Origin: Balanoglossus misakiensis
Taxonomy: Eukaryota > Hemichordata
Assembly (NCBI GenBank): GCA_040954595.2
Contig: CM082588.2
Coordinates: 9,300,001-9,364,000, forward strand
Length of the DNA: 64,000 bases
Direction: 5' to 3'
Below, piece by piece: positions 43,721 through 55,734 of this stretch. Position 1 is the first letter of the stretch; every line of letters starts with the position of its first letter. Both the position numbers and the translations under genes were made by a program. The notes below the pieces were generated by a model. That model was not told the origin of the DNA. It searched no databases and saw nothing but the letters and a program-made list of their open reading frames with translations.

Positions 43721-45060
43721 ACATTCATGAAGACAGGAGATCATCTCTGTCCATAGATATATTTTACCATTATGTTGTTTGACACAGAAATACTTATTGG
43801 TGTATTCTCCATTGTTTTGCAGAAAGGGGTATCTAGCTGTTGATCAACATCTGCCAAACTATACGTGTATGGTTTCTCTCTGGTGATCAACATCAATCAG
43901 TGGAACTAGATGTGTGTGTTCCTGCCTGTATTGCAGCCAAGTGGTGTCTGAGGGTAACATAAGATAATTCTTGTTCTCCTGAAGATTGTATAGACACCAT
44001 GGATGACAGCATAGAATTTAATTGCTCATTTTGGAGGGCTGTGTGTGACTTATTGTATTGTCCATCCAGGAGATCATGTCTGTAAATTTTACTGTCAGCT
44101 TTTTTGACACTAAAATACTTTGTCATATTTTCCATTTTTGCAGATATTGGTTTCTCTCTGGTGATCAACATCGAACTGTCAAACTAGATGTGTGTACATG
44201 CCTGTATTGCAGCCAAGTGGTGTCTGAGGGTAACATAAGATAATTCTTGTTCTCCTGAAGATTGTATAGACACCATGGATGACAGCATAGAATTTAATTG
44301 CTCAGTTTGAAAGGCAGTGTGTGACTTATTGTACCGGTATTGTCCATCCAGGATACATTTTACTACCATGTTTTTTGACACTTAAATAAATCGTCATATT
44401 TTCCATTTTTGCAGATAATGGTTTCTCCCTGGTGATCAACATCGATCTGTCGAACGAGATGTGTGTACATGCCTGTATTGCAGCCAAGTGGTGTCTGAGG
44501 GTAACATAAGATAATTCTTGTTCTCCTAAAGATTGTGTAGACCCCATGGATGACAGCATAGAATTTAATTGCTCATTTTGGATGGCAGTGTGTGACTTAT
44601 TGTATTGTCCATCTAGGAGATCATCTGTCTATACATTTTACTGCCATTTTTTGTCATATTTTCCATTTTTGCAGATATTGGTTTCTCTCTGGTGATCAAC
44701 ATCGATCTGTCGAACGAGATGTGTGTACACGCCTGTATTGCAGCCAAGTGGTGTCTGAGGGTAACATAAGATAATTCTTTTTTTTCTAAAGATTTTGTAG
44801 ACCCTATAGAGGACAGCATAGAATTTAATGGCTCATTTTGGAGGACCTTGTTCAACGTATTGTATTGTTCATGAAGACAGGGATAATCTCTGTCCATAAA
44901 TACATTTTGCCGTGCTGTTTGACACAGAAATACTTATTGGCATATTTTTCATTTTTGCAGATAACATTTACTGGTCCCTCTGATGAGTAACGTTTATCAA
45001 CATAGATCTGTGCATGCTTGTATAGCCGCCAAGCACTTCAAAGGTAACATAGTATTAACC
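43721..45060 (+). repeat. ~270-bp tandem array, 5 copies, each with an exon-like 86-nt cassette
   Basis: Each unit has a TTTTTGCAG-type acceptor and a GAGG|GTAACATAAG-type donor around ATATTGGTTTCTCTCTGGTG...GCCAAGTGGTGTCTGAGG. Putative cassettes: 43823-43953 (longer first copy), 44144-44229, 44415-44500, 44675-44760 and 44961-45043. The last copy is diverged and ends AAAG|GTAACAT. Antisense ORFs in this array are shadows. Confidence 0.92.
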
Positions 45061-45116
45061 TTATGGGCCACTGATAATAAAATTTGATGCATTCCTTCAT
45101 TTTACTTGATAACGAA

Positions 45117-45166
45117 CCCCCCCCCCCCCCCCCCGTACCCCCCCCCTACCCCACGTCGCCCCCTGA
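45117..45166. repeat. Poly-C tract
   Basis: C-runs of about 17 and 9 bases near 45118-45150, G-rich on the minus strand. They produce the Gly-rich minus ORF and nothing more. Confidence 0.9.
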
Positions 45167-46325
45167 ATGCTGCTATACACATCCATATAATATAAAAGCA
45201 CTGGAAGTGCACATGGTCGGTATATACTGTGCGCTTCAGTAAGAATAAATATTCATCCAGCAATGCATGATGAACTGGGTCTGATTTTATAGCATTTATG
45301 CCCAAGTTGAGCTGGCCTTTCTACTTATTCATAACCGCTGTACAGAGAGGTCCAGTCAACACCATACACGGAATACTGTAACTGATGTCAAATCCATCCT
45401 CTTACTTTCTGTTCCAATATGCATTCAACCAGTTCATTGCCTGGTGAAAAACAGCAGATTCTTTAACTTGTAGTTTCGCAGACTTCAATTCACTCTTTTG
45501 ACGCGGGCTTAATCTTTATTATGTAGAGTTTTAAGGGAGTGTCACACCACTATTACTATTACATATAGTGATCAAGAAATGACCTGATTGGATGTTGTCA
45601 CATTCTGGGCCCCCTTTACCCCTGTTCAGTGTTTGACGGGAGCATATTTTTGTTTCTGTGTGAAAGATGAATGTCTCTTATTTGCTGTAATCAATCAATC
45701 AATACAAGGTGAGTGTAATGTCATCTTTCTGTGTCTAGGCAAGAAGAGGATACATGTATGAATGCAGAAGCCCCAGTGAATCGGATGCAGAGATGTTTCC
45801 TTCCAAGGACAGTGACTTTCTGTTACTGACTTTGATTCCATCGTCATTGCAAGAACAGAACTTCTCCCATGGGTTCAAATTGAACATTGATCCATCCCTA
45901 CCTCAGTTATATGATCTGTATTACAAATGTATTATTCTGATAGCATTTTTTGTAATTGTGTCAGACAGAGAGAAGGGGGCAAGTTAAAACTAAATTGTAC
46001 ACTTCAGTTCGCCAACACTGCTAAATTATCGCCCTGATTTTAATATTCAGCATAACCTGAAGGTTGTTGAATCCTATAGGCACAATAAGCATTGCACGTA
46101 ACAAGCACTTAGTGTAAATTTGCGTTAATTGCACAGGGTACAGCAGCCTTCAGGTGTTTACTGTTTAGCTTTGTAGCATAATTGCACCCACATATAAAGA
46201 AAAAGTCAAGTTAAGATATTAAAGCTGAATGGTAAACAGAATACAAAGGGTTTACAGCATTAGTCCTGTATTGATACAGAAAGCAAATATGACAATGAAC
46301 AGTTAACCAACATTGACAATTGTTT
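45167..46325. other. Spacer with one unassigned open frame
   Basis: An acceptor-like TTTCTGTGTCTAG at 45738 is followed by an open frame (MYECRSPSESDAEMFPSKDS) to a stop at 45987. It could be a terminal exon but shows no domain and lacks confirmed partners. The rest is non-coding. Confidence 0.25.
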
Positions 46326-46330
46326 GACTG

Positions 46331-46360
46331 GCTCTCTCTCTCTCTCTCTCTCTCTCTCTA
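46331..46360 (+). repeat. (CT)n microsatellite
   Basis: About fifteen CT dinucleotides. Confidence 0.95.
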
Positions 46361-46471
46361 AACTTGGACGGTCATCTTTCCAGAATGTACTGGATATAGG
46401 CATGATTTACTAGTATTGTACATTTTGAAAGTATGAATTGGTAATGCAGAAGAAATATGTGCCAATCAATC

Positions 46472-46660
46472 TGTTCATTCATTCATTCATTCATTCATTC
46501 ATTCATTCATTCATACATACATACATACATACATACATACATACATACATACATACATACATACATACATACATTCATTCATTCATTCATTCACTCGTTC
46601 ATTCATTCATTCATTTAATTATTTCTTTATTTGTGTTGGTGTATGTTTGCATGTACCCGG

Positions 46661-46694
<34 letters not shown>

Positions 46695-46928
46695 TTGTAT
46701 GTATGTATGTATGTATGTATTGTATATATATGTATGTATGTCTGTCTGTAGGTCTGTCTGTATGTCTGTCTGTCTGTCTGTCTATGTATGTATGTATGTC
46801 TGTCTGTATGAATGTATGTATGTACGTATGTATGTATGTATGTATGTATGTATGTATGTATGTCTCTGTCTGTCTGTATGTATGTATGTATGTATGTATG
46901 TATGTATGTATGTATGCATGCATGTATG
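46472..46928 (+). repeat. Compound tetranucleotide microsatellite block
   Basis: (ATTC)n, (ATAC)n and (ATTC)n up to ~46612, then (GT)n at ~46663-46682 and mixed (TATG)/(TCTG)n to 46925. The 163-173-codon plus-strand and 98-106-codon minus-strand open frames made of Tyr-Val-Cys-Met or His-Thr-Tyr-Ile are pure microsatellite translations. Confidence 0.97.
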
Positions 46929-46954
46929 AATATTTTCAAATTTTTTGGATGTCT

Positions 46955-49912
46955 CGGAGTACTCTCTGTGTTGTGTTTTCGAATTCATATTCAAATTGTC
47001 AACATTTTTGGTTGTCTGTGACTACTCTCTCGTCACATTCTGGCCTCTGTGTTTGCCATGGTTGTGTTTTCGAATTCTTATTCGAATTGTCAACATTTTT
47101 GGGTTTGCCGTGGTTGTGTTTTCGAATTCTTAACATTTTTGGGTGTCTGTGACTACTCTCTCGTCACATTCTGGCCTCTGTGTTTGCCGTTGTTGTGTTT
47201 TCGAATTCTTGTTCGAATTGTCAACATTTTTGGGTGTCTGTGACTACTCTCGTGTCACATTCTGGCCTCTGTGTTTGCCGTGGTTGTGTTTTCGAATTCA
47301 TGTTCGAATTGTCAACATTTTTGGGTGTCTGTGACTACTCTCTCGTCACATTCTGGCCTCTGTGTTTGCCGTTGTTGTGTTTTCGAATTCTTGTTCGAAT
47401 TGTCAACATTTTTGGGTGTCTGTGACTACTCTCGTGTCACATTCTGGCCTCTGTGTTTGCCGTGGTTGTGTTTTCGAATTCATGTTCGAATTGTCAACAT
47501 TTTTGGGTGTCTGTGACTACTCTCTCGTCACATTCTGGCCTCTGTGTTTGCCGTTGTTGTGTTTTCGAATTCTTGTTCGAATTGTCAACATTTTTGGGTG
47601 TCTGTGACTACTCTCTCGTCACATTCTAGCCTCTGTGTTTGCCGTGGTTGTGTTTTCGAATTCATGTTCGAATTGTCAACATTTTTGGGTGTCTGTGACT
47701 ACTCTCTCGTCACATTCTGGCCTCTGTGTTTGCCGTGGTTTTGTTTTCGAATTCTTATTCGAATTGTCAACATTTTTGGGTGTCTGTGACTACTCTCTCG
47801 TCACATTCTGGCCTCTGTGTTTGCCGTGGTTGTGTTTTCGAATTCGTATTCGAATTGTCAACATTTTTGGGTGTCTGTGACTACTCTCTCGTCACATTCT
47901 GGCCTCTGTGTTTGCAGTGGTTGTGTTTTCGAATTCTTATTCGAATTGTCAACATTTTTGGGTGTCTGTGACTACTCTCTCGTCACATTCTGGCCTCTGT
48001 GTTTGCTGTGGTTGTGTTTTCGAATTATTATTCGAATTGTCAACATTTTTGGGTGTCTGTGACTACTCTCTCGTCACATTCTGGCCTCTGTGTTTGCCGT
48101 GGTTGTGTTTTCGAATTCTTATTCAAATTGTTGACATTTTTGGGTGTCTGTGACTACTCTCTCGTCACATTCTGGCCTCTGTGTTTGCCTTGGTTGTGTT
48201 TTCGAAGTCTTATTCGAATTGTCAACATTTTTGGGTGTCTGTGACTACATCTCGTCACATTCTGGCCTCTGTGTTTGCCGTGGTTGTGTTTTCGAATTCT
48301 TATTCGAATTGTCAACATTTTTGGGTTTGCCGTGGTTGTGTTTTCGAATTCTTAACATTTTTGGGTGTCTGTGACTACTCTCTCGTCACATTCTGGCCTC
48401 TGTGTTTGCCGTTGTTGTGTTTTCGAATTCTTGTTCGAATTGTCAACATTTTTGGGTGTCTGTGACTACTCTCGTGTCACATTCTGGCCTCTGTGTTTGC
48501 CGTGGTTGTGTTTTCGAATTCTTATTCGAATTGTCAACATTTTTGGGTGTCTGTGACTACTCTCTCGTCACATTCTGGCCTCTGTGTTTGCCGTTGTTGT
48601 GTTTTCGAATTCTTGTTCGAATTGTCAACATTTTTGGGTGTCTGTGACTACTCTCGTGTCACATTCTGGCCTCTGTGTTTGCCGTGGTTGTGTTTTCGAA
48701 TTCTTATTCGAATTGTCAACATTTTTGGGTGTCTGTGACTACTCTCTCGTCACATTCTGGCCTCTGTGTTTGCTGTGGTTGTGTTTTCGAATTATTATTC
48801 GAATTGTCAACATTTTTGGGTGTCTGTGACTACTCTCTCGTCACATTCTGGCCTCTGTGTTTGCCGTGGTTGTGTTTTCGAATTCTTATTCAAATTGTTG
48901 ACATTTTTGGGTGTCTGTGACTACTCTCTCGTCACATTCTGGCCTCTGTGTTTGCCTTGGTTGTGTTTTCGAAGTCTTATTCGAATTGTCAACATTTTTG
49001 GGTGTCTGTGACTACATCTCGTCACATTCTGGCCTCTGTGTTTGCCGTGGTTGTGTTTTCGAATTCTTATTCGAATTGTCAACATTTTTGGGTTTGCCGT
49101 GGTTGTGTTTTCGAATTCTTAACATTTTTGGGTGTCTGTGACTACTCTCTCGTCACATTCTGGCCTCTGTGTTTGCCGTTGTTGTGTTTTCGAATTCTTG
49201 TTCGAATTGTCAACATTTTTGGGTGTCTGTGACTACTCTCGTGTCACATTCTGGCCTCTGTGTTTGCCGTGGTTGTGTTTTCGAATTCTTATTCGAATTG
49301 TCAACATTTTTGGGTGTCTGTGACTACTCTCTCGTCACATTCTGGCCTCTGTGTTTGCCGTTGTTGTGTTTTCGAATTCTTGTTCGAATTGTTGACATTT
49401 TTGGGTGTCTGTGACTACTCTCTCGTCACATTCTGGCCTCTGTGTTTGCCGTTGTTGTGTTTTCGAATTCTTGTTCGAATTGTCAACATTTTTGGGTGTC
49501 TGTGACTACTCTCTCGTCACATTCTGGCCTCTGTGTTTGCCGTGGTTGTGTTTTCGAATTCTTATTCAAATTGTTGACATTTTTGGGTGTCTGTGACTAC
49601 TCTCTCGTTACATTCTGGCCTCTGTGTTTGCCTTGGTTGTGTTTTCGAAGTCTTATTCGAATTGTCAACATTTTTGGGTGTCTGTGACTACTCTCTCGTC
49701 ACATTCTGGCCTCTGTGTTTGCCGTGGTTGTGTTTTCGAATTCTTATTCGAATTGTCAACATTTTTGGGTGTCTGTGACTACTCTCTCGTCACATTCTGG
49801 CCTCTGTGTTTGCCGTGGTTGTGTTTTCGAATTCGTATTCGTATTGTCAACATTTTTGGGTGTCTGTGACTACTCTCTTGTCACATTCTAGCCTCTGTGT
49901 TTGCCGTGGTTG
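46955..49912 (+). repeat. 91-bp minisatellite, 34 units (3.0 kb)
   Basis: I counted 34 AACATTTTTGG-type landmarks, 31 in full ~91-bp units and 3 in ~40-bp deleted units (near 47100, 48330 and 49095). Each full unit includes TTCGAAT-TCTT-ATTCGAA and GTGAC-N9-GTCAC, both self-complementary. A 767-bp block is duplicated in tandem (positions from ~47999 recur at ~48766). Because 91 is 1 mod 3, all plus frames give 81-codon ORFs at every unit; these are artefacts. Confidence 0.97.
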
Positions 49913-50199
49913 TATTCTCTCCGCACCTGGGATGTTTTTGGTCATCTGATGAAGCTGGTTCTCTACAAGATCCCAAGAATCCCCAGATTGCAGTCTGTCT
50001 TCAAGCAATTTATGTTTTTGCGCGCTCTCTACACTTGCAGGAGAAGTCCCAAAATTGCAGTCCGTCTTCAACCAATTTATGTTCTTGCGCGCGCGCGTCT
50101 GTCGCTTTCTCCGTTGTACTTTCCCATATTATAAATAAAGAATACGGTATGTATGTGTGTGCATTTAAAAATTTCTAGGATTTTATTATCTGTCTGTGT
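49913..50199. other. Short diverged duplication and spacer
   Basis: A ~75-bp text (GCAGTCTGTCTTCAAGCAAT ... TGTTTTTGCGCGC) is repeated once (about 49989-50025 and 50056-50095). No gene. Confidence 0.5.
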
Positions 50200-51985
50200 T
50201 TTTTTTCCTATTTTTTTTAGGGTATGTCTTTAATGAATTTTTTCCAATGGCTATAACAGACGAGAAGGTTTCAATTGCAATATGTTTTGATAATACCATA
50301 GTTAAGCATGACAAACTTAAAAAAATTACACTAAATACTTCAAGTCCAGTAAAACTTGCAATAGATCCTTCAAGTCCAGTGTAGTTTCCTGGGATCAGTT
50401 CATTAGTTGGGGGTTTTTTTGTGTGTGTAGTGTTCAACAGTTTGATTGCATTTCTATTTTATTGGTCACGTCTTGCCACTGAGTCTGTCGATAATAGATT
50501 TTCCCCACATTGCTAGCGAGTCCCACACAATGACAGCCCCTATCAACAGATTCAGTGCGCAAGTGGGTTCACTTTAATATTACCTTTATGATTTTGCTTT
50601 TACTTGACATAATTAAGTATTTTTATATCACACTTTTAATGTGTTTGCATCATTGCATGCATATGCATTGTGTGAGTGCTAGTAGGTTTATAGTGCTTTG
50701 ATTTTTGATGATTTTTTTTTTTAAATACAGAAATAATGTGTTTGCAGTAGCCATTTAGGCATAATTGTTTTTTTTTGGCAGGGGGGATTATAGGGGTGAA
50801 TTTGCTCTTAAATTGAATGGCATTGAGCCTATGCAACATGGCTTACAGGCAACACATTATTTAAACTTTTTGGACATTAAAAAAAATTCACATTGTGGAG
50901 TTTACTTTAACTATAAAGTTTTCTTTATTTTATATACTTTCAGTTTTGAGTTATTTAAAGGTTCATCTTTAGCCTTTTTCCTCAATGTTTGAGGGTCTTT
51001 AATGAACTTTTCTCCAATGGCTGTATCAGACAAGGTAATTTGCTGTGGCTTGACATTGCCAAGTATTTATGCATCGTCTGAGTGTTTACAGTCCTTTGAT
51101 TTTATTGATAAAAATTTCCTTTATAAAAACATAAATAATGTGTTTGCAGAAGCCATGTATTCATAATTGTTTTGTTTTGTTTGTATTTGAGGGGGGGGGA
51201 GGGGCAGTAAATTCGCTAAAAAATTGAATGGCATGGAGATCATGCATCATGGCTTACAAGCAACACATTATTTACACTTTTTGAACAATACAAAACTTTT
51301 CAATAATATACTTCTTTTTAAGAAGTTTTATACACACTCAGTTTTCAGTTATTTTACATTTGAACATTCCTCTTTTTCCTTGATTTGTGAGGATCTTTAA
51401 CATTTTCAAGTCTTTATCAGATGAGATTTTAATTTGCTAAATAATGTGTTTGCAGAAGCCATATATTCATAATTGTTTTGTTTGTATTTCGGGGGGAGGG
51501 TAGTAAATCAGTAAATTTGCTCATAAATTGAATGGCATGGAGATCATGCATCATGGCTTACAGGCAACACATTATTTACAATGATATACTTCTTTTTACG
51601 AAGTTTTATACACATTCAGTTTTCAGTTATTTTACATTTTAACATTCCTCTTTTTCCTCAATTTGAGAGGGTCTTTCACATTTTCAAGTGACTTTATCAG
51701 ATAAGATTTTAATTTGCTAAATAATGTGTTTGCAGAAGCCATATATTCATAATTGTTTTGTTTTGTTTGTATTTCGGGGGGAGGGTAGTAAATCAGTAAA
51801 TTCGCTCATAAATTGAATGGCATGGAGATCATGCATCATGGCTTACAGGCAACACATTATTTACACTTTTTTGACAGTAAAATACTTTCAATTTGCTTTT
51901 GAAGATTTCAACATTCATCTACATTTCTCCCCCAATTTTGGGGGATCATCAATGAAGTCTTCCCAGTGGCTGTAACTGATGAGGT
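50200..51985 (+). repeat. Diverged ~280-400-bp tandem repeats (4-5 copies)
   Basis: The landmark AATGTGTTTGCAG(A/T)AGCCAT occurs near 50735, 51137, 51442 and 51723, followed each time by CATAATTGTTTTG, a G-run, AAATTGAATGGCAT and CAACACATTATTTA. Another shared sentence (CTTTAATGAA...CCAATGGCTGTA) at 50228, 50997 and 51948 marks outer copies. Divergence is much higher than in the other arrays. Non-coding. Confidence 0.8.
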
Positions 51986-52965
51986 TTCCTGCGTATATCT
52001 CTTCAAGTCCAGCACAGTTTCATTTTATCACAGGGGCCATCCCAAGGAGAAAGGGGTCTTTATAAGGGTGGGGGATATTTATGACTATATGACCCGTTTC
52101 TGTTTGGGATCGCCCCCAGTACATTAGTCACTTTAGACTCAACTGCTGTGTGCAGTGTTCAATAGTATGACTTAATTTATCCTTTTTGTATTTTAATATG
52201 AAATTTAAGATTTAGCATTTGCTTGACATTGTTTGAGATTTATACTTATAGACATTAAGGTCCACTTTGTGTTACATTTGACGACTTTTTCAGTAATTTT
52301 GGTTTATGTATACACCACGATTTCTGGTGTGCATAATCAGCATTGTTATTGTTAACAATTGTATTCAAGTCAATTGAATGCATTTGTCAATAGTAACAAT
52401 TCTGTACAAAAAATTACAGTTAGTTGCCCTTTAATTGTAAATGCTACATGTAGAACATTGTCACACCAAACCTGTTATGATTTATTGAGAACACTTTATT
52501 CATTCAGAGATGAAATATTAATTTTTGCCAGTTTTACTTTAGACTTACAATACCAAATTTTGCTTGGTATTGTAAAACTTCCAATATTTTCTTTCTGTGA
52601 ACCTGCTATTTTGTGTAACAGATTAGCATCTTCATTTGAAAGTAGTGTTTTCAAAGAGGCATGACTTTAGAAATAGAATTTTTTGTAAAGTTGGTGAATT
52701 ACCTACGCTTTCCCAGAGTTTTTTCCCTTATCCTGAAAAAAGGGTTTTTATCTCTGGGTTTTGGTGCGGGGTAAATTTTCAGTATTTACAATAAAGTACA
52801 TGCTCCTCATGTAAAATTGACATGTATTGTGTGTGTGTATGTATTTGGATGTGGTAGCCTGCAGGCCAGGTGGCATGGACATGGAGACTACACGTGGAGT
52901 GGGTTGGGTCTTTGTATGTATGTGTTGAGAGCTGTGTGCGCCAGTCAACAGTACATGTGTATGAA
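51986..52965. other. Non-coding spacer
   Basis: The open frame at 52359-52664 (101 codons) has no recognisable domain and no splice or codon support. Nothing else seen. Confidence 0.4.
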
Positions 52966-53150
52966 AGGTATACGGTCACCTATGGAAATTTAGCTACAGT
53001 TACCACGGTAACTTGAGATCTAGCCAATCACAGATTTTTAGTGGGTGGCACATGCGAAAAAAAGAGCGCCACCATATGTTCTTTTGAACCCGCAAATACG
53101 CCATTTCAGCCATATATGGGTGTATGTAAATTGGCGGTGACCGTATACCT
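52966..53150. mobile_element. Small MITE (185 bp)
   Basis: Inverted ends AGGTATACGGTCACC / GGTGACCGTATACCT plus further pairing AAATTTA/TAAATT. TGAA is repeated at 52962-52965 and 53151-53154. No coding capacity, superfamily unclear. Confidence 0.75.
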
Positions 53151-55490
53151 TGAAAATGGTAGCTTCTATCACAGTGATAGTTGATGTGTAGATGTGATGT
53201 CGTGGTAGAATGTGAACTTGTTGACATGAAATTGTGAATCAACATGGAGACCTTAAAAAATGGGGAAATATCAAAGCCTCTATAGCTGCCACGTACTTTG
53301 CATTATTTTCACAATTTTATTTTACTGATAGGTATATGTGAACACTTTACCGATGCCCGATTATGGCTGTATGTAGCGATTTGAAAACGCTATGTATTAA
53401 AACGGTTTAATCAGCCTCCATACAAACAGTATACAGCTATCGTCGTATGCATCACCAAAAGATGACAAACTGATGCAAATGCAAGTAATATGGCTTAATC
53501 TGATTTGGAAATATAGCCATGCACCCCTATCCGACAGTTCAGACCAGTTTTCTGACAGTGCAGACACCTAAATCAGGGTATTGTGGTCAAAGTGGAACGT
53601 ACCTGTCCTCTTTGATAAGGGCTCCAATTTAAACTTTCAAGCTGATTTCAAGCCTTCTCTCAGACCTTTTCTCACAAACCACAGGTATATTTGCTTATAA
53701 GCATCCAGAGCCATGTGTGGGCGATCTGACAATGGGATTTTTATATGTTTTGTAATACCGTATCCTTATCACACTGAGGACCAGTTATATTTGTTTCATT
53801 GAAGTGATAAACATGTATTTTTGGTCAGTTTGTCAGACTCATCTTGACAAATTCATGCTAGTGTCAATGAACCTCATTTCGGGACAGTATTTTATATGTT
53901 TTAAAATCTATAACATTGAAATCTAACCATAAACACTTGAAGACATGCGTCATGCTTTGATTTATTGATGTTCACCTATGTCATAAATATTAAGTTGACA
54001 AATACCAAATGTTTGTCTACGTGCAAAAAATCCTACCACCTCCTCATGGCCTAAAAAATCCAGTGTGAGTTTGTAGTTGCTTGAGCCTCCAAAGGGAAGA
54101 TGGCGAAAAAAGTCAAATTTCTCATTTTATTCTACAGTGCGAGGGAGGAAAATGCTACAGGGCTGATTGATCATACTCCTTTAAATATTGAATTTCAATA
54201 TCTCAGAATTGATTTTTTAATTAGAGGTTGTAAACAGCTAGCGAGTTTTTGGTACATGTATAAGACTTCAAAGGTGAAAAGTAGCATATTTGGTGGGAAA
54301 TAATCACCAAGCGAAGCATTTATGTATTTCTGTTTTCCCCAAATTATGAAGGGATGTATAATGGTTGCTTGGTGATATCACACCTGTCTGAAATTGGCCG
54401 TACTTTATTGAAATAAAAATTGTTTATGTTAAATTTATTGCATTCCATGACACCTGATAATATGCTATCAACCAAAATATTTTGTATAAGGAAACTCCTT
54501 GCAATTCAAAATTGAATATTTTGTCTCAAATTAATGAAGCCTTGCAACCATAATCCCTGTACCATGAAATGAAATACCTAATCTTGATTGACAAGTCTTT
54601 GGATTTATCATTTAGCTACCAGAGTCATGTATTTGCGGCCTGACACAGGGGTTTTAATTTATTGACAGATGTCTACAGCTTTCAAGATAACTGATACTTA
54701 TTTATGGTCATTTTTCTTCTAATCTTAAAAAGTAGACAGAGTGTCTTGTGTAAATAATTTAACCATTTATAAATGCCAGTGCTTAGTGACATACAGTTTG
54801 CCTATGTGCAGGAGATCAACCTAGCTAGTATCACTGAAGCATAATGAATGAGAGAGTGGGGGAGGGAAAGAGGGAGAGAGAGTACCCTAGTTTATATTCT
54901 TAGTAACGAGGAAGTAAGACACTACTTGAGACTGTGCATTTTATGGTCTACATACCAGCACAAAGAATTGTTGCTACACATTCCTTTGTGTACTCTTAGA
55001 AATTTTAAGTTTTATTTTACAATCTGGTTGTACAAATACCTGGTTTAATGGAGTATAAAATATTAACCAGAAAAAGAAAGTACACTTACTTAGACATGAT
55101 GTACTGCACCTTAGGGATGTCTGGAACAAGGAACTCAGAAGAGAAATTCTACAGGGTGCCAATGCTGTTATAATTAATTAATTAATTAATTAGTGTTAAT
55201 TAATTAATTATGAATGAAACTGTTATGCTGTTATGACGAATATCATTGGGTTGGTTTCAGTAGACAACTTATAGTAATATGTTCTCAAATGCATAGAAAG
55301 TTTGGTGGAGTTGGTAATGTTTATCAAGCAAACACAGTAACACTGTATTTATTGATTGTTATTTTTCTAGTTGCAGTTTATCATGATATTTTAGATTTTC
55401 TTTTACAATTAAGAAATCTGGGTATTCAATATTTTATTTTGTGCTGCATGCGGTAAATTTGTTGAGTGTATTGTGCAAATATTTAGGGCT
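53151..55490. other. Non-coding stretch
   Basis: No gene recognised. A 68-codon frame at 54100-54303 (MAKKVKFLILFYSAREENAT) has a good ATG context (AAGATGGCG) but no domain. ATCACCAAGC (54304) and GCTTGGTGAT (54367) form a 10-bp inverted pair. (TTAA)n-type palindromic sequence spans about 55170-55210. Confidence 0.4.
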
Positions 55491-55734
55491 GTGTGCAAAA
55501 AATTCCTCAGGCTGTGACATATCTCATCATGATTTTGATTAATATCTGATTGTATATTCTGACGTCCCTTGTAGTGTATAGGGTGGTGTATTTACTTATA
55601 GTTACTTTATAACTTTTTACACCCCCTCCAGTCTTCAAGATCACATGATTATGACCAGAAGACACCATCTTAGAACGAAGTAAAAGTTGTTGGGCTCGAG
55701 ACCAGTGCAAAAGTTGGTGGATTTTCTTTTGGTG

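Noticed and set aside
44058-44897. Antisense ORFs repeated in the 270-bp array (LSSMVSIQSSGEQELSYVTL)
   Set aside because: They recur only because the unit is duplicated, and frames break between copies.
46438-47152. Open frames of 98-173 codons on both strands
   Set aside because: They translate tetranucleotide and dinucleotide microsatellites (repeating Tyr-Val-Cys-Met or His-Thr-Tyr-Ile), with no coding signal.
46945-49869. Many overlapping 63-94-codon ORFs in a row, which might suggest a repeat protein
   Set aside because: The 91-bp period is 1 mod 3, so all frames open for ~2.7 units and then hit the same stop. No single long frame exists.
52359-52664. 101-codon ORF
   Set aside because: AT-rich, no recognisable domain, no splice or homology support; could be chance in a low-GC stretch.
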